Assembly (NCBI GenBank): GCA_934675575.1
Contig: CAKUQQ010000005.1
Coordinates: 1-64,000, forward strand
Direction of reading: 5' to 3'
Origin: an uncultured Muribaculaceae bacterium
GTDB lineage: Bacteria; Bacteroidota; Bacteroidia; Bacteroidales; Muribaculaceae
DNA: 64,000 nt
Made by a program: the position numbers and the translations under genes. This document shows positions 35,994 to 45,252 of this stretch, piece by piece. Within the stretch, counting starts at the first letter, position 1; every line of letters starts with the position of its first letter. The notes beneath the pieces were generated by a model. It was given only the letters and a program-made list of their open reading frames with translations, was not told where the DNA came from and did not search any database.

Positions 35994-37160
35994 ATGAATT
36001 TGTTCAAGCAAATATCGAATAGCATAAAAGATAAATTCAAGAAAAAGGCATCATCGGCTAAACCAAGCGAGAAAAAACTCAGGTCACCGTTGCTGAAACG
36101 CTTTGACCTGTATATAATCAAGCAGTTTCTGGGTACATACATTTTCTCGATTTTAATGTTGCTTGCCATTATCGTCATGTTTGACGTCAATGAGAAGCTC
36201 GATGCCATGCTCACAGCTCCACTGTCGGAAACGATATTTGATTATTTCTTGAACTTTTTGCCTTATTTCATCAACCAGTTTGCACCACTGTTCACATTTA
36301 TATCGGTGATATTTTTTACATCGCGGCTGGCTGACCATTCTGAGATAATAGCAATGATGTCAACAGGCATCAGTTTTAATCGCCTTGTGAGGCCTTACCT
36401 GATGTCGGCTGCACTGATTGCCGTAGTTTCGTTTATTCTTGCTGCCTATGTAATACCGCCTGCCAATATTAAGCGAATAGACTACACAAACCACTGGGTT
36501 AAAAACAAGAAAGTGGATTATGGCGACAACATACAGCTGCAGGTGAAAGATGGAGTGATGGCATATTTTGGCAGATATGACAACGCTCTTAACAGCGGCT
36601 TCCGTTTCAGCCTTGATGAGTTTGACGGAAAAACATTGAAATCACGCCTGACCGCCCAAACCATAAAATATGATTCTCTTGGTCGCTGGCAAATAAAAGA
36701 CTACACCATAAGAAAGTTTGATGGACTGAAAGAAACTATGGTGAAAGGTGCCGCTATGGACACTATGCTTGACATAGAACCTAAAGACTTTCTCATATCA
36801 CAAAACGACCAGGAGATGCTGACAAATCCGCAGCTGGTGGAATACATCAAAAAGCAAAAAAGCCGCGGTGTGGCCAACATTAAAAATTTTGAAATAGAAT
36901 ATGAGAAACGTTACGCGTCGATTGCCACGGCTTTTATCTTGACGATAATAGGCTTGTCGTTGTCATCGCGAAAAGTTAGAGGTGGCATGGGCAAAAACAT
37001 AGGTGTGGGACTCCTGCTCAGCTTCTCATATATTCTTTTCACAACGGTTACATCTACATTTGCCGTTTCGGGTTACACATCGCCACGTTTGGCCATGTGG
37101 ATACCAAACATCATTTACACGTTTATAGCCATATATCTGTATAGACGCGCTGCACGATAA
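35994..37160 (+). CDS. LptF/LptG family permease
   Basis: A 388-aa inner-membrane component of the lipopolysaccharide transport complex. It has a basic cytoplasmic start, three N-terminal membrane helices, a periplasmic beta-jellyroll region at about 165-290, and three C-terminal helices. The order tgt then LptF/G is common in Bacteroidales. Whether it is LptF or LptG cannot be decided; Bacteroidales also carry a second, separate permease. Confidence 0.88.
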   Translation: MNLFKQISNSIKDKFKKKASSAKPSEKKLRSPLLKRFDLYIIKQFLGTYIFSILMLLAIIVMFDVNEKLDAMLTAPLSETIFDYFLNFLPYFINQFAPLFTFISVIFFTSRLADHSEIIAMMSTGISFNRLVRPYLMSAALIAVVSFILAAYVIPPANIKRIDYTNHWVKNKKVDYGDNIQLQVKDGVMAYFGRYDNALNSGFRFSLDEFDGKTLKSRLTAQTIKYDSLGRWQIKDYTIRKFDGLKETMVKGAAMDTMLDIEPKDFLISQNDQEMLTNPQLVEYIKKQKSRGVANIKNFEIEYEKRYASIATAFILTIIGLSLSSRKVRGGMGKNIGVGLLLSFSYILFTTVTSTFAVSGYTSPRLAMWIPNIIYTFIAIYLYRRAAR

Positions 37161-37174
37161 AGTTTTGTGGCAGC

Positions 37175-37570
37175 TTAACGAACTGCTGCATTGATTGCAT
37201 CGATGTATCGAGAGTCGCCTTCACGGGCACGCTGCTTTGCATAGTCGGCAGCACTCGTTCCTGCTTTGAAACCGCTTAGGTTTGGATCGGCTCCAGAGTT
37301 GAGCAACGCGCAGAAAGAGTCAAACTTGTCGAGCTGCACAGCAACGGATATGGCAGGTTCTCCATCTTTTAGATTTGGCAAATTAAGTATGTAGAGGTGT
37401 TGGTTAGCAATGTCTTTTATGCGAGTGGTGTCTTCGTCATTTACTGCCTCGACAAGGGCGTAGGCCTCTGTACCATGAAATTTCTCTACTTGTGGAGATT
37501 TTGTTTTGCCGCACGAATTAGTGGCCAGTGCCATAAAAAGTAATGTAATGCCAATAAAATTATGCTTCAT
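37175..37570 (-). CDS. Small lipoprotein with ankyrin-like repeat
   Basis: A 131-aa protein. The signal peptide ends in a lipobox-like ALATNSC, so the mature protein probably carries lipid on the cysteine. The C-terminal part has one to two ankyrin-like units: LLNSGADPNLSGFKAG is a classic ankyrin turn. The start at 37570 fits the signal peptide; the longer reading adds 30 residues from the upstream gene. It overlaps the mscS stop by 11 bases, so the two are coupled. Confidence 0.7.
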   Translation of the reverse strand: MKHNFIGITLLFMALATNSCGKTKSPQVEKFHGTEAYALVEAVNDEDTTRIKDIANQHLYILNLPNLKDGEPAISVAVQLDKFDSFCALLNSGADPNLSGFKAGTSAADYAKQRAREGDSRYIDAINAAVR

Positions 37571-38690
37571 CGTTTTGTTGTGATTTATTGAAATGAACGT
37601 CGATTTGTGGAAACGGGAAATGCAAGCCATTGGCAGGGAATTGTTTGTAAATTTCTTCACTGATGGCGTAGAATGTGGGCCAATAGTCCTTGCTTAAAGT
37701 CCAGGCTCGTATAACGATGTCAACAGAGCTGTCGTTGAGATTTTCAACTGCCACATAGGGTGTGCAGTCGCGTTTCAGTGTGCTTGGAATCTCTGTTTCG
37801 GTCAAACTTGCCGCGAGAGGGGCAATCGTCTTGCGAGAATGGTGAAATAAGCGATAAAGCAATGATTTCTTTGTGCTTTTTACAGCTGCAGCCACGTTTG
37901 ATTTGGCCGTTTTGGCAGACGTAGTGTCGTCGAAATCCTGCTTTATTATGCGATTGTCGGCTGCAAGGATTTGCATGGCCGTGCTGCGAGCTTTGTCGAT
38001 GTCATCGCCATAGGCTAAAGAGACGCGCCACTGAATACGGTGATGTTCTTCAGAAGAAAAGTTATCTATCGTGCCTGTTGACAGACCTCCGTTGGGGATT
38101 ATTATGCGTTCGTTGTCGTAGGTGTTTATGACAGTGTGAAAGATTTGTATTTCTTTGACAAATCCTTGATATTTGTCGTAGGTGATGTAGTCGCCCACCT
38201 TATATGGTTTCAGCAAAAGAATCAGCACACCTCCGGCAAAATTTTGTAGAGTTCCGCTTAGAGCCATGCCCACAGCCACGCCTGCCGATGCAAAGACGGC
38301 GATGAACGAACTTGTTTCGATGCCCAGTATGCTTATTACCGTAATAATCAGAATAAACATCAATGTTATCTTTATGAAACTCAGCGAAAAAGACGCGAGA
38401 GACTCATCAATGTCACGTCTGACCATAATGCGGTGCAGAATGGAATGTATTTTGTAGATTATGAATTTGCCGACATAGAAAATTACGATAGCCGCCACAA
38501 TTCTCATAGCAAAGCTGGAAACTGCCGTAGAAAGCTGGTTGAGCACGGCGCTCCAGTCGAAATTATGCAGCTGTTCTTTAAGGCCAACCGCCCCAAGTTG
38601 AGAAATCTTTGACGATATGGAGTCGGCTGCTGCAGTGATTTGTGGGTCTGTTGCAACGCCGGGCACTGTGTTTTGAGAAAATAGCATCAT
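37560..38690 (-). CDS. Small-conductance mechanosensitive channel (MscS-like)
   Basis: A 376-aa MscS-family channel that would release solutes upon osmotic shock. Helices near 60-80, 105-125 and 130-160 end in the pore helix FASAGVAVGMALSGTLQNFAGG, followed by the beta domain KVGDYITYD and IPNGGLSTG. Between the beta domain and the C-terminal alpha/beta domain there is a Lys/Ser-rich insertion of about 60 residues (roughly 255-315) not seen in standard short MscS proteins. An N-terminal extension precedes TM1. Confidence 0.88.
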   Translation of the reverse strand: MMLFSQNTVPGVATDPQITAAADSISSKISQLGAVGLKEQLHNFDWSAVLNQLSTAVSSFAMRIVAAIVIFYVGKFIIYKIHSILHRIMVRRDIDESLASFSLSFIKITLMFILIITVISILGIETSSFIAVFASAGVAVGMALSGTLQNFAGGVLILLLKPYKVGDYITYDKYQGFVKEIQIFHTVINTYDNERIIIPNGGLSTGTIDNFSSEEHHRIQWRVSLAYGDDIDKARSTAMQILAADNRIIKQDFDDTTSAKTAKSNVAAAVKSTKKSLLYRLFHHSRKTIAPLAASLTETEIPSTLKRDCTPYVAVENLNDSSVDIVIRAWTLSKDYWPTFYAISEEIYKQFPANGLHFPFPQIDVHFNKSQQNDEA

Positions 38691-39157
38691 AGTGTTAAAT
38701 TGTTAACAGAGAAATTCGCCTTTGTTTTGATATTGATTAAACGTCAATAAATTAGACATTTTCCAGCTTAAATATTCGTAATAATACGAATGTGCTCGTT
38801 TCTGTGGCTCGAAAAAAGCAAAGAAACAGCTATGTCATGTATAAAGATACGATAATTTTCAAAATAAATTATAGCTTGTAAATGATTTGCGATGATAAAA
38901 ATTATGTTGGAATCTAAAATTTAAAATAAAAGCATCGTTATTATGATTGAAAAACGCTTTGTGAGTCTCAAAAAAAGACGTATCATTGCACTAATTTTAT
39001 TGTAATTCACAAAGATGCGAGCCCAGGAGTAGGGGTATGCAAAGAAGATATGAAAAACATAATTATAAGAATTTTGCATGCAAGCAGATACAGCTTTGTG
39101 GATGAACACAAAAGACATTAATTATAGATACAAGAACACAGAAGAATATTAAAAAGC
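38691..39157. other. AT-rich non-coding interval
   Basis: These 467 bases between mscS and the outer-membrane protein gene are very AT-rich. I find no credible gene or terminator. An ATTCGTA/TACGAAT inverted repeat with a 4-base loop sits near 38774-38792. The region probably holds two divergent promoters, but I see no clean consensus pair. Confidence 0.4.
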
Positions 39158-41218
39158 ATGAAAGCATTGTTGGTTATTATTATGGGATTGTGCCTAAACG
39201 CATTATATGCCCAGGAGACTGATACTATAAAAATCACAACTTTATCCAAAGAACTTGATGAGGTGGTTGTAAAAGCTTCTTATCTTGTCAGGAAGGACAA
39301 TCATATTCTTGCAATGCCTACTAAAGAACAGCGTAAGCATGCTGTGACCGGCTATGACTTGCTAAGTAATTTGATGATTCCGGGGGTGTCAGTTGACCGT
39401 TCGACTGGAAGTGTAACAACCCCAGCCGGAACAGCAACTCTTTATATAGACGGTCGTGAAGCCGATTTTAGAGAAATACAATCATTAAGGCCAAAAGACA
39501 TTTCTTGTGTTGAATTTCACGATATTCCGACAGGTAAATACGCGAAAGATGCATACGCCGTCAACATAGTGATGAGGCCTCTTAACAATGGTGGCTACAC
39601 ACAGCTTGATGCGTCTCAAGGTGTAGGGTACCTTTATGGCGACTATAATCTTATCTCTAAATTTGTTGCCGGGACCAAAAGTTTGAATCTTTGGACTGGG
39701 TATTCGGTGGAGAATCCAAAATCTTCGATAACAGAGAATGAGCTTTTTGATTTTTCTGATTATCAGTTGAATAGACAACAAATCTATAATAAGTCAGATT
39801 GCAAAAGAACGGAAAAATATGTGCAAGCATCAACGAGCAATCGCGGAGAAAAATATATTTGTATGCTTCGTGGAGGAGTGTCATGGAATGATAAAACAAA
39901 TGGCATAAATGACGGTAAAATCAACTACTGGAAAAATGACAAAGCCAGTGGCAACGAAATAAATCTTAGCATGGACAGCCGAGACAAATCTTTTCGCCCA
40001 AGTGTGTATTATTATGGTTTACATTCTTTTTCTGACACGAAGTCGTTAGAATATGTCATTGACTCATACTATTCTCGGAATGATTACAATCGTTTGCATT
40101 CTGAAGGTGACGCATCATTTCATTCGTTGGTCAAAGAGGATTATTATTATGTTAAAGCAAATGCCAATTATTCGATGGCATTTAATCATAAAAACAGATT
40201 GGGAATCAGCCTATTTGAGTTCTTGAGAATTAGTTCTTCTGAATATGCTGGCACTTTGAAGTACAATCAAAATTTGCGTTCGTCAGAAACAATCCTTTTT
40301 GTTGATTATTCACAGCGTGTGGGGAAATTCTTTTTTGACATTAACCTTGGTCTGTCGTTTCTTACATATCACTTGAAGAGCATGTCTGCCATTAATCATT
40401 TGACACCACGGCTACAGGTGAGGGCGGCATACATGATTGATAAAACTCAGCAGCTTCAATTTGCATTTGCGTTAGGAAATACTTATCCGATGATAAACAC
40501 GATTAACAACGTCGAGCAACAGATAGACCCCGTTATTATACTCAAGGGCAACCCCAATATGGATAACTCAATTCTGTTGAATCCGCGGTTAAATTACACA
40601 TTGAATTTTAATCGATTTGCCTTGCAAATGGGCACGTCATATTTCTATCAAAATCATTCAATTGTTTATGATTACTATGTTCGTGACGAATATTTGATCA
40701 GAACCTTTAGTGACGACTGTGCCTATCATCGTCTTGGAGCAAACATATCTGTTGCTTATAAGCCGTCAAGCTCACTTAATATGAAGTTGTCGGGCGAATG
40801 GAATAAGCACTTGGCACAAGGAGTGGGTAGGCGCAATAGTCTATCTTCTTTTTCTGAGTCTATAATGGTTGATTACTATGCTGGCGATTTCTCATTCGGA
40901 GCCTCTTTGTCAACGCCGTATCACGATTTGGTCGCTGCTCAGATTAGGAGGAAGACGTATTGGAAATATTGTTTGTCTGCAATGTGGAAGCATGGCAACT
41001 GGGCGGTTGAGGTCAAGGCAAATAATTTGTTTTTGACTAAGAACAAGATTATAGATGAATTATCTACGCCAGACTATAGTTTTATACAAACGAGTCGAAG
41101 TCGCAGCTTCAACCAATATGCAGCCTTGAAAGTCGTTTGTGTTTTAGACTATGGCAAAAAGACCACTAAAACACCAGATTATGAGCACAGAAATAGCGAA
41201 AGTGCAATTTTAAAATAG
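39158..41218 (+). CDS. Outer-membrane beta-barrel protein, TonB-dependent-receptor-like
   Basis: A 686-aa protein with a signal peptide (cleavage after LNALYAQ). The segment LDEVVVKAS starts a plug-like domain, with ATLYIDGREAD and a DISCVEFHDIPTGKYAKD region typical of the outer-membrane beta-barrel family in Bacteroidetes. The rest is alternating aromatic-rich strands of a barrel. The N-terminal carboxypeptidase-like domain often found in this family is absent, and there is no SusD or sigma/anti-sigma partner beside it. It is AT-richer than its neighbours, hinting at accessory status. Ligand unknown. Confidence 0.75.
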   Translation: MKALLVIIMGLCLNALYAQETDTIKITTLSKELDEVVVKASYLVRKDNHILAMPTKEQRKHAVTGYDLLSNLMIPGVSVDRSTGSVTTPAGTATLYIDGREADFREIQSLRPKDISCVEFHDIPTGKYAKDAYAVNIVMRPLNNGGYTQLDASQGVGYLYGDYNLISKFVAGTKSLNLWTGYSVENPKSSITENELFDFSDYQLNRQQIYNKSDCKRTEKYVQASTSNRGEKYICMLRGGVSWNDKTNGINDGKINYWKNDKASGNEINLSMDSRDKSFRPSVYYYGLHSFSDTKSLEYVIDSYYSRNDYNRLHSEGDASFHSLVKEDYYYVKANANYSMAFNHKNRLGISLFEFLRISSSEYAGTLKYNQNLRSSETILFVDYSQRVGKFFFDINLGLSFLTYHLKSMSAINHLTPRLQVRAAYMIDKTQQLQFAFALGNTYPMINTINNVEQQIDPVIILKGNPNMDNSILLNPRLNYTLNFNRFALQMGTSYFYQNHSIVYDYYVRDEYLIRTFSDDCAYHRLGANISVAYKPSSSLNMKLSGEWNKHLAQGVGRRNSLSSFSESIMVDYYAGDFSFGASLSTPYHDLVAAQIRRKTYWKYCLSAMWKHGNWAVEVKANNLFLTKNKIIDELSTPDYSFIQTSRSRSFNQYAALKVVCVLDYGKKTTKTPDYEHRNSESAILK

Positions 41219-41326
41219 AGCAGCATTTAACTTTTAGGTGTTTTGTTAATGCTGGTTAATGTGATGGGTCGAGGGCATTGTTAAGTGTTTATTTTGCTAA
41301 CTTTGGACACTGTAAACAGAAATATT

Positions 41327-42253
41327 ATGCACAAAATATTAGTAATGCTGGTTGTTTGTGTGACCTCATTGCTTGCAAATGGGCAGGTGGTGAAATCGAT
41401 AAACGACGGAAATATGAAAATACCGAGAAATCCGGTGAAACCAACGCTTAAAGCCAAGTCGGCGGTAACTCCCAAAGAAGATGTTGTGATAGACACAAAC
41501 ACGGTTTATTTCAGAATGATAGATTCAGCACAGGTGTGTGTCAAAAATAATCAGTTGGATAGGGCAGAGCAATTTTTGCTTGATGCAATCAAACAAGAAC
41601 CCCAAAACCCAAGCAATTCGCTTGTGCTTTCAAATCTGGCAACATTGCAGCGTGAGCAGGGCAAATTGTTGTCGGCAGAGAAAAACTACACAATGGCTTT
41701 GACCCTCACACCAAATGCCGTGACGCTGCTCATGAACCGGGCCGCGCTATACACGGAAATGGATAGCCTGAATCTTGCCATTGCCGACTATAAGCGTGTG
41801 CTTGCCATTGATGAAACCGACATTCCGTCGCGCTTCAGCCTGGGATTGATTGCGCTTAGTGTTAAGGACTACAAGCAGGCTGAGGAATATTTTAATGAAA
41901 TGCTGCGATATAGCCCAAACTCCGGCCTTGCTCGCGAGGGGCAAGGACTGCTTTATAAAGCCACTGGCAAATACAGTCAGGCGGTAAAAAGTTTCACTGA
42001 AGTGATAAAGGTTAAGCCCACGGTTGACTTGCTTGCCAACAGGGCCGACTGCTACCTGATGACAAACCAGCTTAGCGAGGCGTCGGTAGATATAAGTGCT
42101 GCTATAAATCTTGAGCCGGACAATGGACGGCTATATTTATTGAAGGCAAAACTTGACAAAATGCGCTTTGATTTTGATCAAGAAAAAAAAGATATTGATT
42201 TGGCTGTGAAGCACGGCATTAGCAGAAAAGTGGCTGAAGCATTGCTGAAATAG
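41327..42253 (+). CDS. Exported TPR protein
   Basis: A 308-aa protein with a signal peptide (MHKILVMLVVCVTSLLANG) and five or six tetratricopeptide repeats from about residue 65 on, each with the A-x-x-x-Y or L-x-x-A spacing. TPR proteins act as docking scaffolds. Start chosen at 41327, since the longer reading adds 14 residues before the signal peptide. A TAACTTTG box at 41298-41305 lies 21 bases upstream. The HU/SPOR gene follows after 49 bases. Confidence 0.8.
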   Translation: MHKILVMLVVCVTSLLANGQVVKSINDGNMKIPRNPVKPTLKAKSAVTPKEDVVIDTNTVYFRMIDSAQVCVKNNQLDRAEQFLLDAIKQEPQNPSNSLVLSNLATLQREQGKLLSAEKNYTMALTLTPNAVTLLMNRAALYTEMDSLNLAIADYKRVLAIDETDIPSRFSLGLIALSVKDYKQAEEYFNEMLRYSPNSGLAREGQGLLYKATGKYSQAVKSFTEVIKVKPTVDLLANRADCYLMTNQLSEASVDISAAINLEPDNGRLYLLKAKLDKMRFDFDQEKKDIDLAVKHGISRKVAEALLK

Positions 42254-42265
42254 GGTTGCGTCAAG

Positions 42266-42297
42266 CTTGGCAAATTGGGCAAAAATGCCTAAATTTG
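42266..42297 (+). promoter_or_regulatory. Promoter of the HU/SPOR gene, near-leaderless
   Basis: CTTG (42266-42269) and TAAATTTG (42290-42297) are 20 bases apart. The -7 box ends five bases before the ATG, so the transcript starts at or next to the start codon. Confidence 0.5.
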
Positions 42298-42302
42298 TAC
42301 TG

Positions 42303-43256
42303 ATGATTTCATTAGTTGACCATATTGAATATTTGATTTCAAGCCACGAATGTGTTGTGATTCCTGGTTTGGGAGCTTTGATTGTAAGGCAAGAGCCGTC
42401 GATATTTGATGAAGATTCTTCATACTTCAAGAAGCCAGCAAATGAAATCACATTTAATGGGCAAATCGTGCATAATGATGGTTTGCTGGTTAATTCGGTG
42501 GCAAAGCGCGAAGGAATGACCTACGAGCAGGCTTTGGCGTTTGTTGAGGACAATGTGTCACTCTACAAAAGGTTGCTTGCAAAGGGCGATGATGTTGCGC
42601 TCGGTCACATTGGATATTTGAAAGAAATAAACTCTCGTGTGGAGTTTGTTCCATGCGTTTCCATAGACAATCTTGATGAGTTCTTCGGCTTGAATTCTTA
42701 CAAGTTTGTGCCACTGACCCAGGTGCAAACCTGCCCCGATGTGCTCGATGAAGAGCATGATGAACAGGTTGTGGTGGCTGTGAAGCAACATAATATGTTT
42801 GCCAACGCGTTTAGAGCTGCGGCTTCGATTGTGCTGCTTGTCTGCTTGACAGTGTTGCTCACCACGCCGGTGCTAAATGATAGAAATCAGGCATACGCAA
42901 GCCTTGAAATGCCTAAAGTGACCTTTGCTGAAGAAAGCGTCTGGGGAGCCGGCATGAAGTCTGATTTACAGATTGCCAAACCGGAATCGGCTGTTATGCT
43001 AAGCACAGCACCAGAGCAAGACCAAATGGGAACTTCGCCAGAAGCAAAATATCAGCTTATAGTGGCATCGCTAACGACAGAGAAACAAGCGCAAAAATAT
43101 ATTGACACCCACAAAGATTCCGGCATTGACTTGCAAATAGTGAAGAAACGCAAAGTGTTTTACGTGAGTGCCGGCAAGAGCGACAATTACGGCAAGTTGC
43201 TCTCTCTGAAAAAGAAATTAGGCAATGACTATTCCGACGCCTGGATTCTGTATTAA
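42303..43256 (+). CDS. HU-CCDC81 and SPOR domain protein
   Basis: A 317-aa single-pass membrane protein. Residues 1-120 form an HU-like domain of the CCDC81 type (HECVVIPGLGALIV), a DNA-binding-like fold. A transmembrane helix follows near 175-190 (AASIVLLVCLTVLLTT), then a periplasmic linker and a C-terminal SPOR domain that binds denuded peptidoglycan. Known from Bacteroidetes genomes, it could connect the cytoplasm with the septal cell wall. The last codons overlap the convergent gene by four bases. Confidence 0.82.
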   Translation: MISLVDHIEYLISSHECVVIPGLGALIVRQEPSIFDEDSSYFKKPANEITFNGQIVHNDGLLVNSVAKREGMTYEQALAFVEDNVSLYKRLLAKGDDVALGHIGYLKEINSRVEFVPCVSIDNLDEFFGLNSYKFVPLTQVQTCPDVLDEEHDEQVVVAVKQHNMFANAFRAAASIVLLVCLTVLLTTPVLNDRNQAYASLEMPKVTFAEESVWGAGMKSDLQIAKPESAVMLSTAPEQDQMGTSPEAKYQLIVASLTTEKQAQKYIDTHKDSGIDLQIVKKRKVFYVSAGKSDNYGKLLSLKKKLGNDYSDAWILY

Positions 43257-43726
43257 TCTGCTGTTCTGACACGGAGCGTAAGTTCTTGGATTTCTTGTTG
43301 GGAAAAACTCTCTTGCGGAAGCAATAAAAATTTGAAGTTTGAGCCTTTGATGGCTATGGCAATCAGATTGTCTTTAAGATAAATTTCTCTTATATCTTTA
43401 TAAGAGATTTTTTTGTCTCTTATGTTTGTGTTTTCTGGAAAGTTCAAGCATATAGCGTCGGCAGTTAACAAAACGCTTTTGTCTGTAACGGAGTATATGG
43501 AGTAGTTGCTTAGGACAAGACTGTAATACACCAACGCCATAACCATAGGAATTGCCACAGCCAATATCATAATAATGCACAAGGCGATTTCAGCGCTGAT
43601 GACGGCCAGGCTTGCGGCTATGCACAAAGGCAGTGCTATCCAAATCCAGTTTCTGGTCAGCCACAAACTGAGAATGAATTTGGAGTATGCTGTGGGGGCA
43701 ATGCTGATGTGGCGTTTACTTGACAT
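43253..43726 (-). CDS. Membrane protein with PH-like domain
   Basis: A 157-aa protein. Two hydrophobic helices near 28-50 and 52-75, then a C-terminal beta-rich domain with NYSIYSVTDKSVLLTAD and a final helix, the pattern of bacterial PH-like domains. Function unknown. Start at ATG 43726 overlaps the DUF486 stop by 11 bases; a longer start exists at 43753. Confidence 0.6.
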   Translation of the reverse strand: MSSKRHISIAPTAYSKFILSLWLTRNWIWIALPLCIAASLAVISAEIALCIIMILAVAIPMVMALVYYSLVLSNYSIYSVTDKSVLLTADAICLNFPENTNIRDKKISYKDIREIYLKDNLIAIAIKGSNFKFLLLPQESFSQQEIQELTLRVRTAD

Positions 43727-44108
43727 CAATAAATGCAAAATACACTGCTCCAATCAGCAAGAGAAACGACACGAGGTGATTCCAATGAAGGCTTTCGCCC
43801 TTGAAGCAGAGTGTGGCAAAAATTGTGAATACTGATAGCGTGATGACTTCCTGAATCACTTTGAGTTGCATAAGTGTGAACGGACCGCCGTTCTCGGCAA
43901 AACCAATGCGATTTGCCGGCACTTGAAAGCAATATTCAAAACCAGCCAGCAACCAACTGACAAGTATGACCAAAAACAGTGGCCAGTTGGCAGAGATGCC
44001 CATTTGCTGAAGTTTGAGGTGCCCATACCACGCCAAAGTCATAAAGATATTAGAAATAACTAAAAGGATAACGGTGATTGTGCCGCTGCTCAGCATAGAA
44101 TTATTCAT
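43716..44108 (-). CDS. DMT-superfamily membrane protein, DUF486
   Basis: A 130-aa protein with four membrane helices and the conserved FEYCFQVPANRIG and GGPFTLMQLKVIQE motifs of the DUF486 family of small drug/metabolite-transporter-like proteins. Substrate unknown. It lies 8 bases after the Ntn hydrolase gene ends and overlaps the PH-like gene, suggesting a three-gene unit. Confidence 0.88.
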   Translation of the reverse strand: MNNSMLSSGTITVILLVISNIFMTLAWYGHLKLQQMGISANWPLFLVILVSWLLAGFEYCFQVPANRIGFAENGGPFTLMQLKVIQEVITLSVFTIFATLCFKGESLHWNHLVSFLLLIGAVYFAFIDVK

Positions 44109-44116
44109 GAGGCTGT

Positions 44117-45223
44117 TTATTTGTTTTGTAGTAATTTTGATTTTCTTTCACGCTCACGGTAGCCTTGCTTGTAGCTACTCATGTTGTGCGGAATGATTTT
44201 TTGGCAATAGCCAGTGCCTTTGTTGTTATACAACTCCGTCAGGTGAATGTAGTGGCTGCCGTTGCCACGTTTTATGGGAAACACTTTGTCTTTAACAGCA
44301 GTGGCCTTTTTAACGGCTTCTGGCATTGTGCCGTCATGGCTGATGAGGCTGCTTGGTACATAGTCAATCCACACAGGGAAAATCTCGCTGCACGGCACAT
44401 AGCCCAGACCTGTCCACATGATTGTCAGGGCCGGATTTTCTTGTGGCTTCACACCCTCAATGACGATAGTGGCTGTTGATATTTTTCGTGGAATGAAATC
44501 CTGGTCAACAATCCACTCCTTGCCAGAGTGTGTGTAGTCGGCACGCAGCAGGCTGTTGTAGAATGTGCGTGAAAGCACTTCTGTGAAAACCGAAGGAGTG
44601 AAATCGGCTTTCTTTATGTGCTCTTTAAGCAGGTTGATTTCGTTTTGTTCCCTTATGTAGCCAGAGCCATCGTCTTTGCGGCCACTGTGTGCATAGTTGG
44701 TTCGCATCAAGATGCCGTCTGGCGAGTCTTTCAGGTCAAACTTTTTGTAGCCATAATTGCCAGTTTCAAAATAAGCGCCATTACCAAGGGCGTCGATTAC
44801 GCCAAAATTTGCTTCCACGCCCAATGGTTTGGGCAGGGCATTGAGCAAATCTTCAAAGTCATCGACAGTTGTGCACTCCTGAAGAGCTTTTCTCATCACA
44901 ACGCCTTCTTTGTCCATGTGCGTAACGGTGTCGTTTTTCAGATTATACACGGCCGTGTTCATTATGGCAAATCCTTTGTCGTTAAAGCCAGTCCAAGCCG
45001 CCGTGTCGCATAGGTCGCGGGAATCAAACAAGGCAACAAAAGCGAACTTACCATTGCTGGCAGGAATTCGCTTTATACGGTTCACTTGGTCATTGGTGTC
45101 GCGGTTTTTCCAGAGTAGAGGACGACCGTTTTTGGTCAATTTTGCAGAAACAATGGCCGACGTGCATGCAAAAGAATTGGCTGCAATCAGTGTTAAAATG
45201 CTTGCAAGAAGGAGTCTTATCAT
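44117..45223 (-). CDS. Exported Ntn-hydrolase, C45/choloylglycine-like
   Basis: A 368-aa protein with a signal peptide (MIRLLLASILTLIAANSFA) whose cleavage would expose Cys20 as the first mature residue: CTSAIVSAKLTKNGRPLLWKNRD is the start expected of an Ntn hydrolase with an N-terminal nucleophile cysteine. The GFNDKGFAIMNTAVY region continues the fold. The preceding SFA is a normal signal-peptidase site and not a lipobox. Members hydrolyse amide bonds (penicillin V, bile salts, acyl amides). Substrate unknown. Start set at 45223. Confidence 0.78.
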   Translation of the reverse strand: MIRLLLASILTLIAANSFACTSAIVSAKLTKNGRPLLWKNRDTNDQVNRIKRIPASNGKFAFVALFDSRDLCDTAAWTGFNDKGFAIMNTAVYNLKNDTVTHMDKEGVVMRKALQECTTVDDFEDLLNALPKPLGVEANFGVIDALGNGAYFETGNYGYKKFDLKDSPDGILMRTNYAHSGRKDDGSGYIREQNEINLLKEHIKKADFTPSVFTEVLSRTFYNSLLRADYTHSGKEWIVDQDFIPRKISTATIVIEGVKPQENPALTIMWTGLGYVPCSEIFPVWIDYVPSSLISHDGTMPEAVKKATAVKDKVFPIKRGNGSHYIHLTELYNNKGTGYCQKIIPHNMSSYKQGYRERERKSKLLQNK

Positions 45224-45252
45224 AAGAAAACTGTGATTTGTGTTCAAAATTA

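Noticed and set aside
38921..39118. A 65-codon minus-strand frame in the AT-rich spacer
   Set aside because: AT-rich chance frame, no promoter, no coding-like composition and no conserved pattern recognised.
45179..45223. Lipoprotein reading of the Ntn hydrolase signal peptide
   Set aside because: The residues before the Cys are S-F-A, and Phe at -2 does not fit a lipobox; the downstream sequence fits an Ntn N-terminal nucleophile instead.
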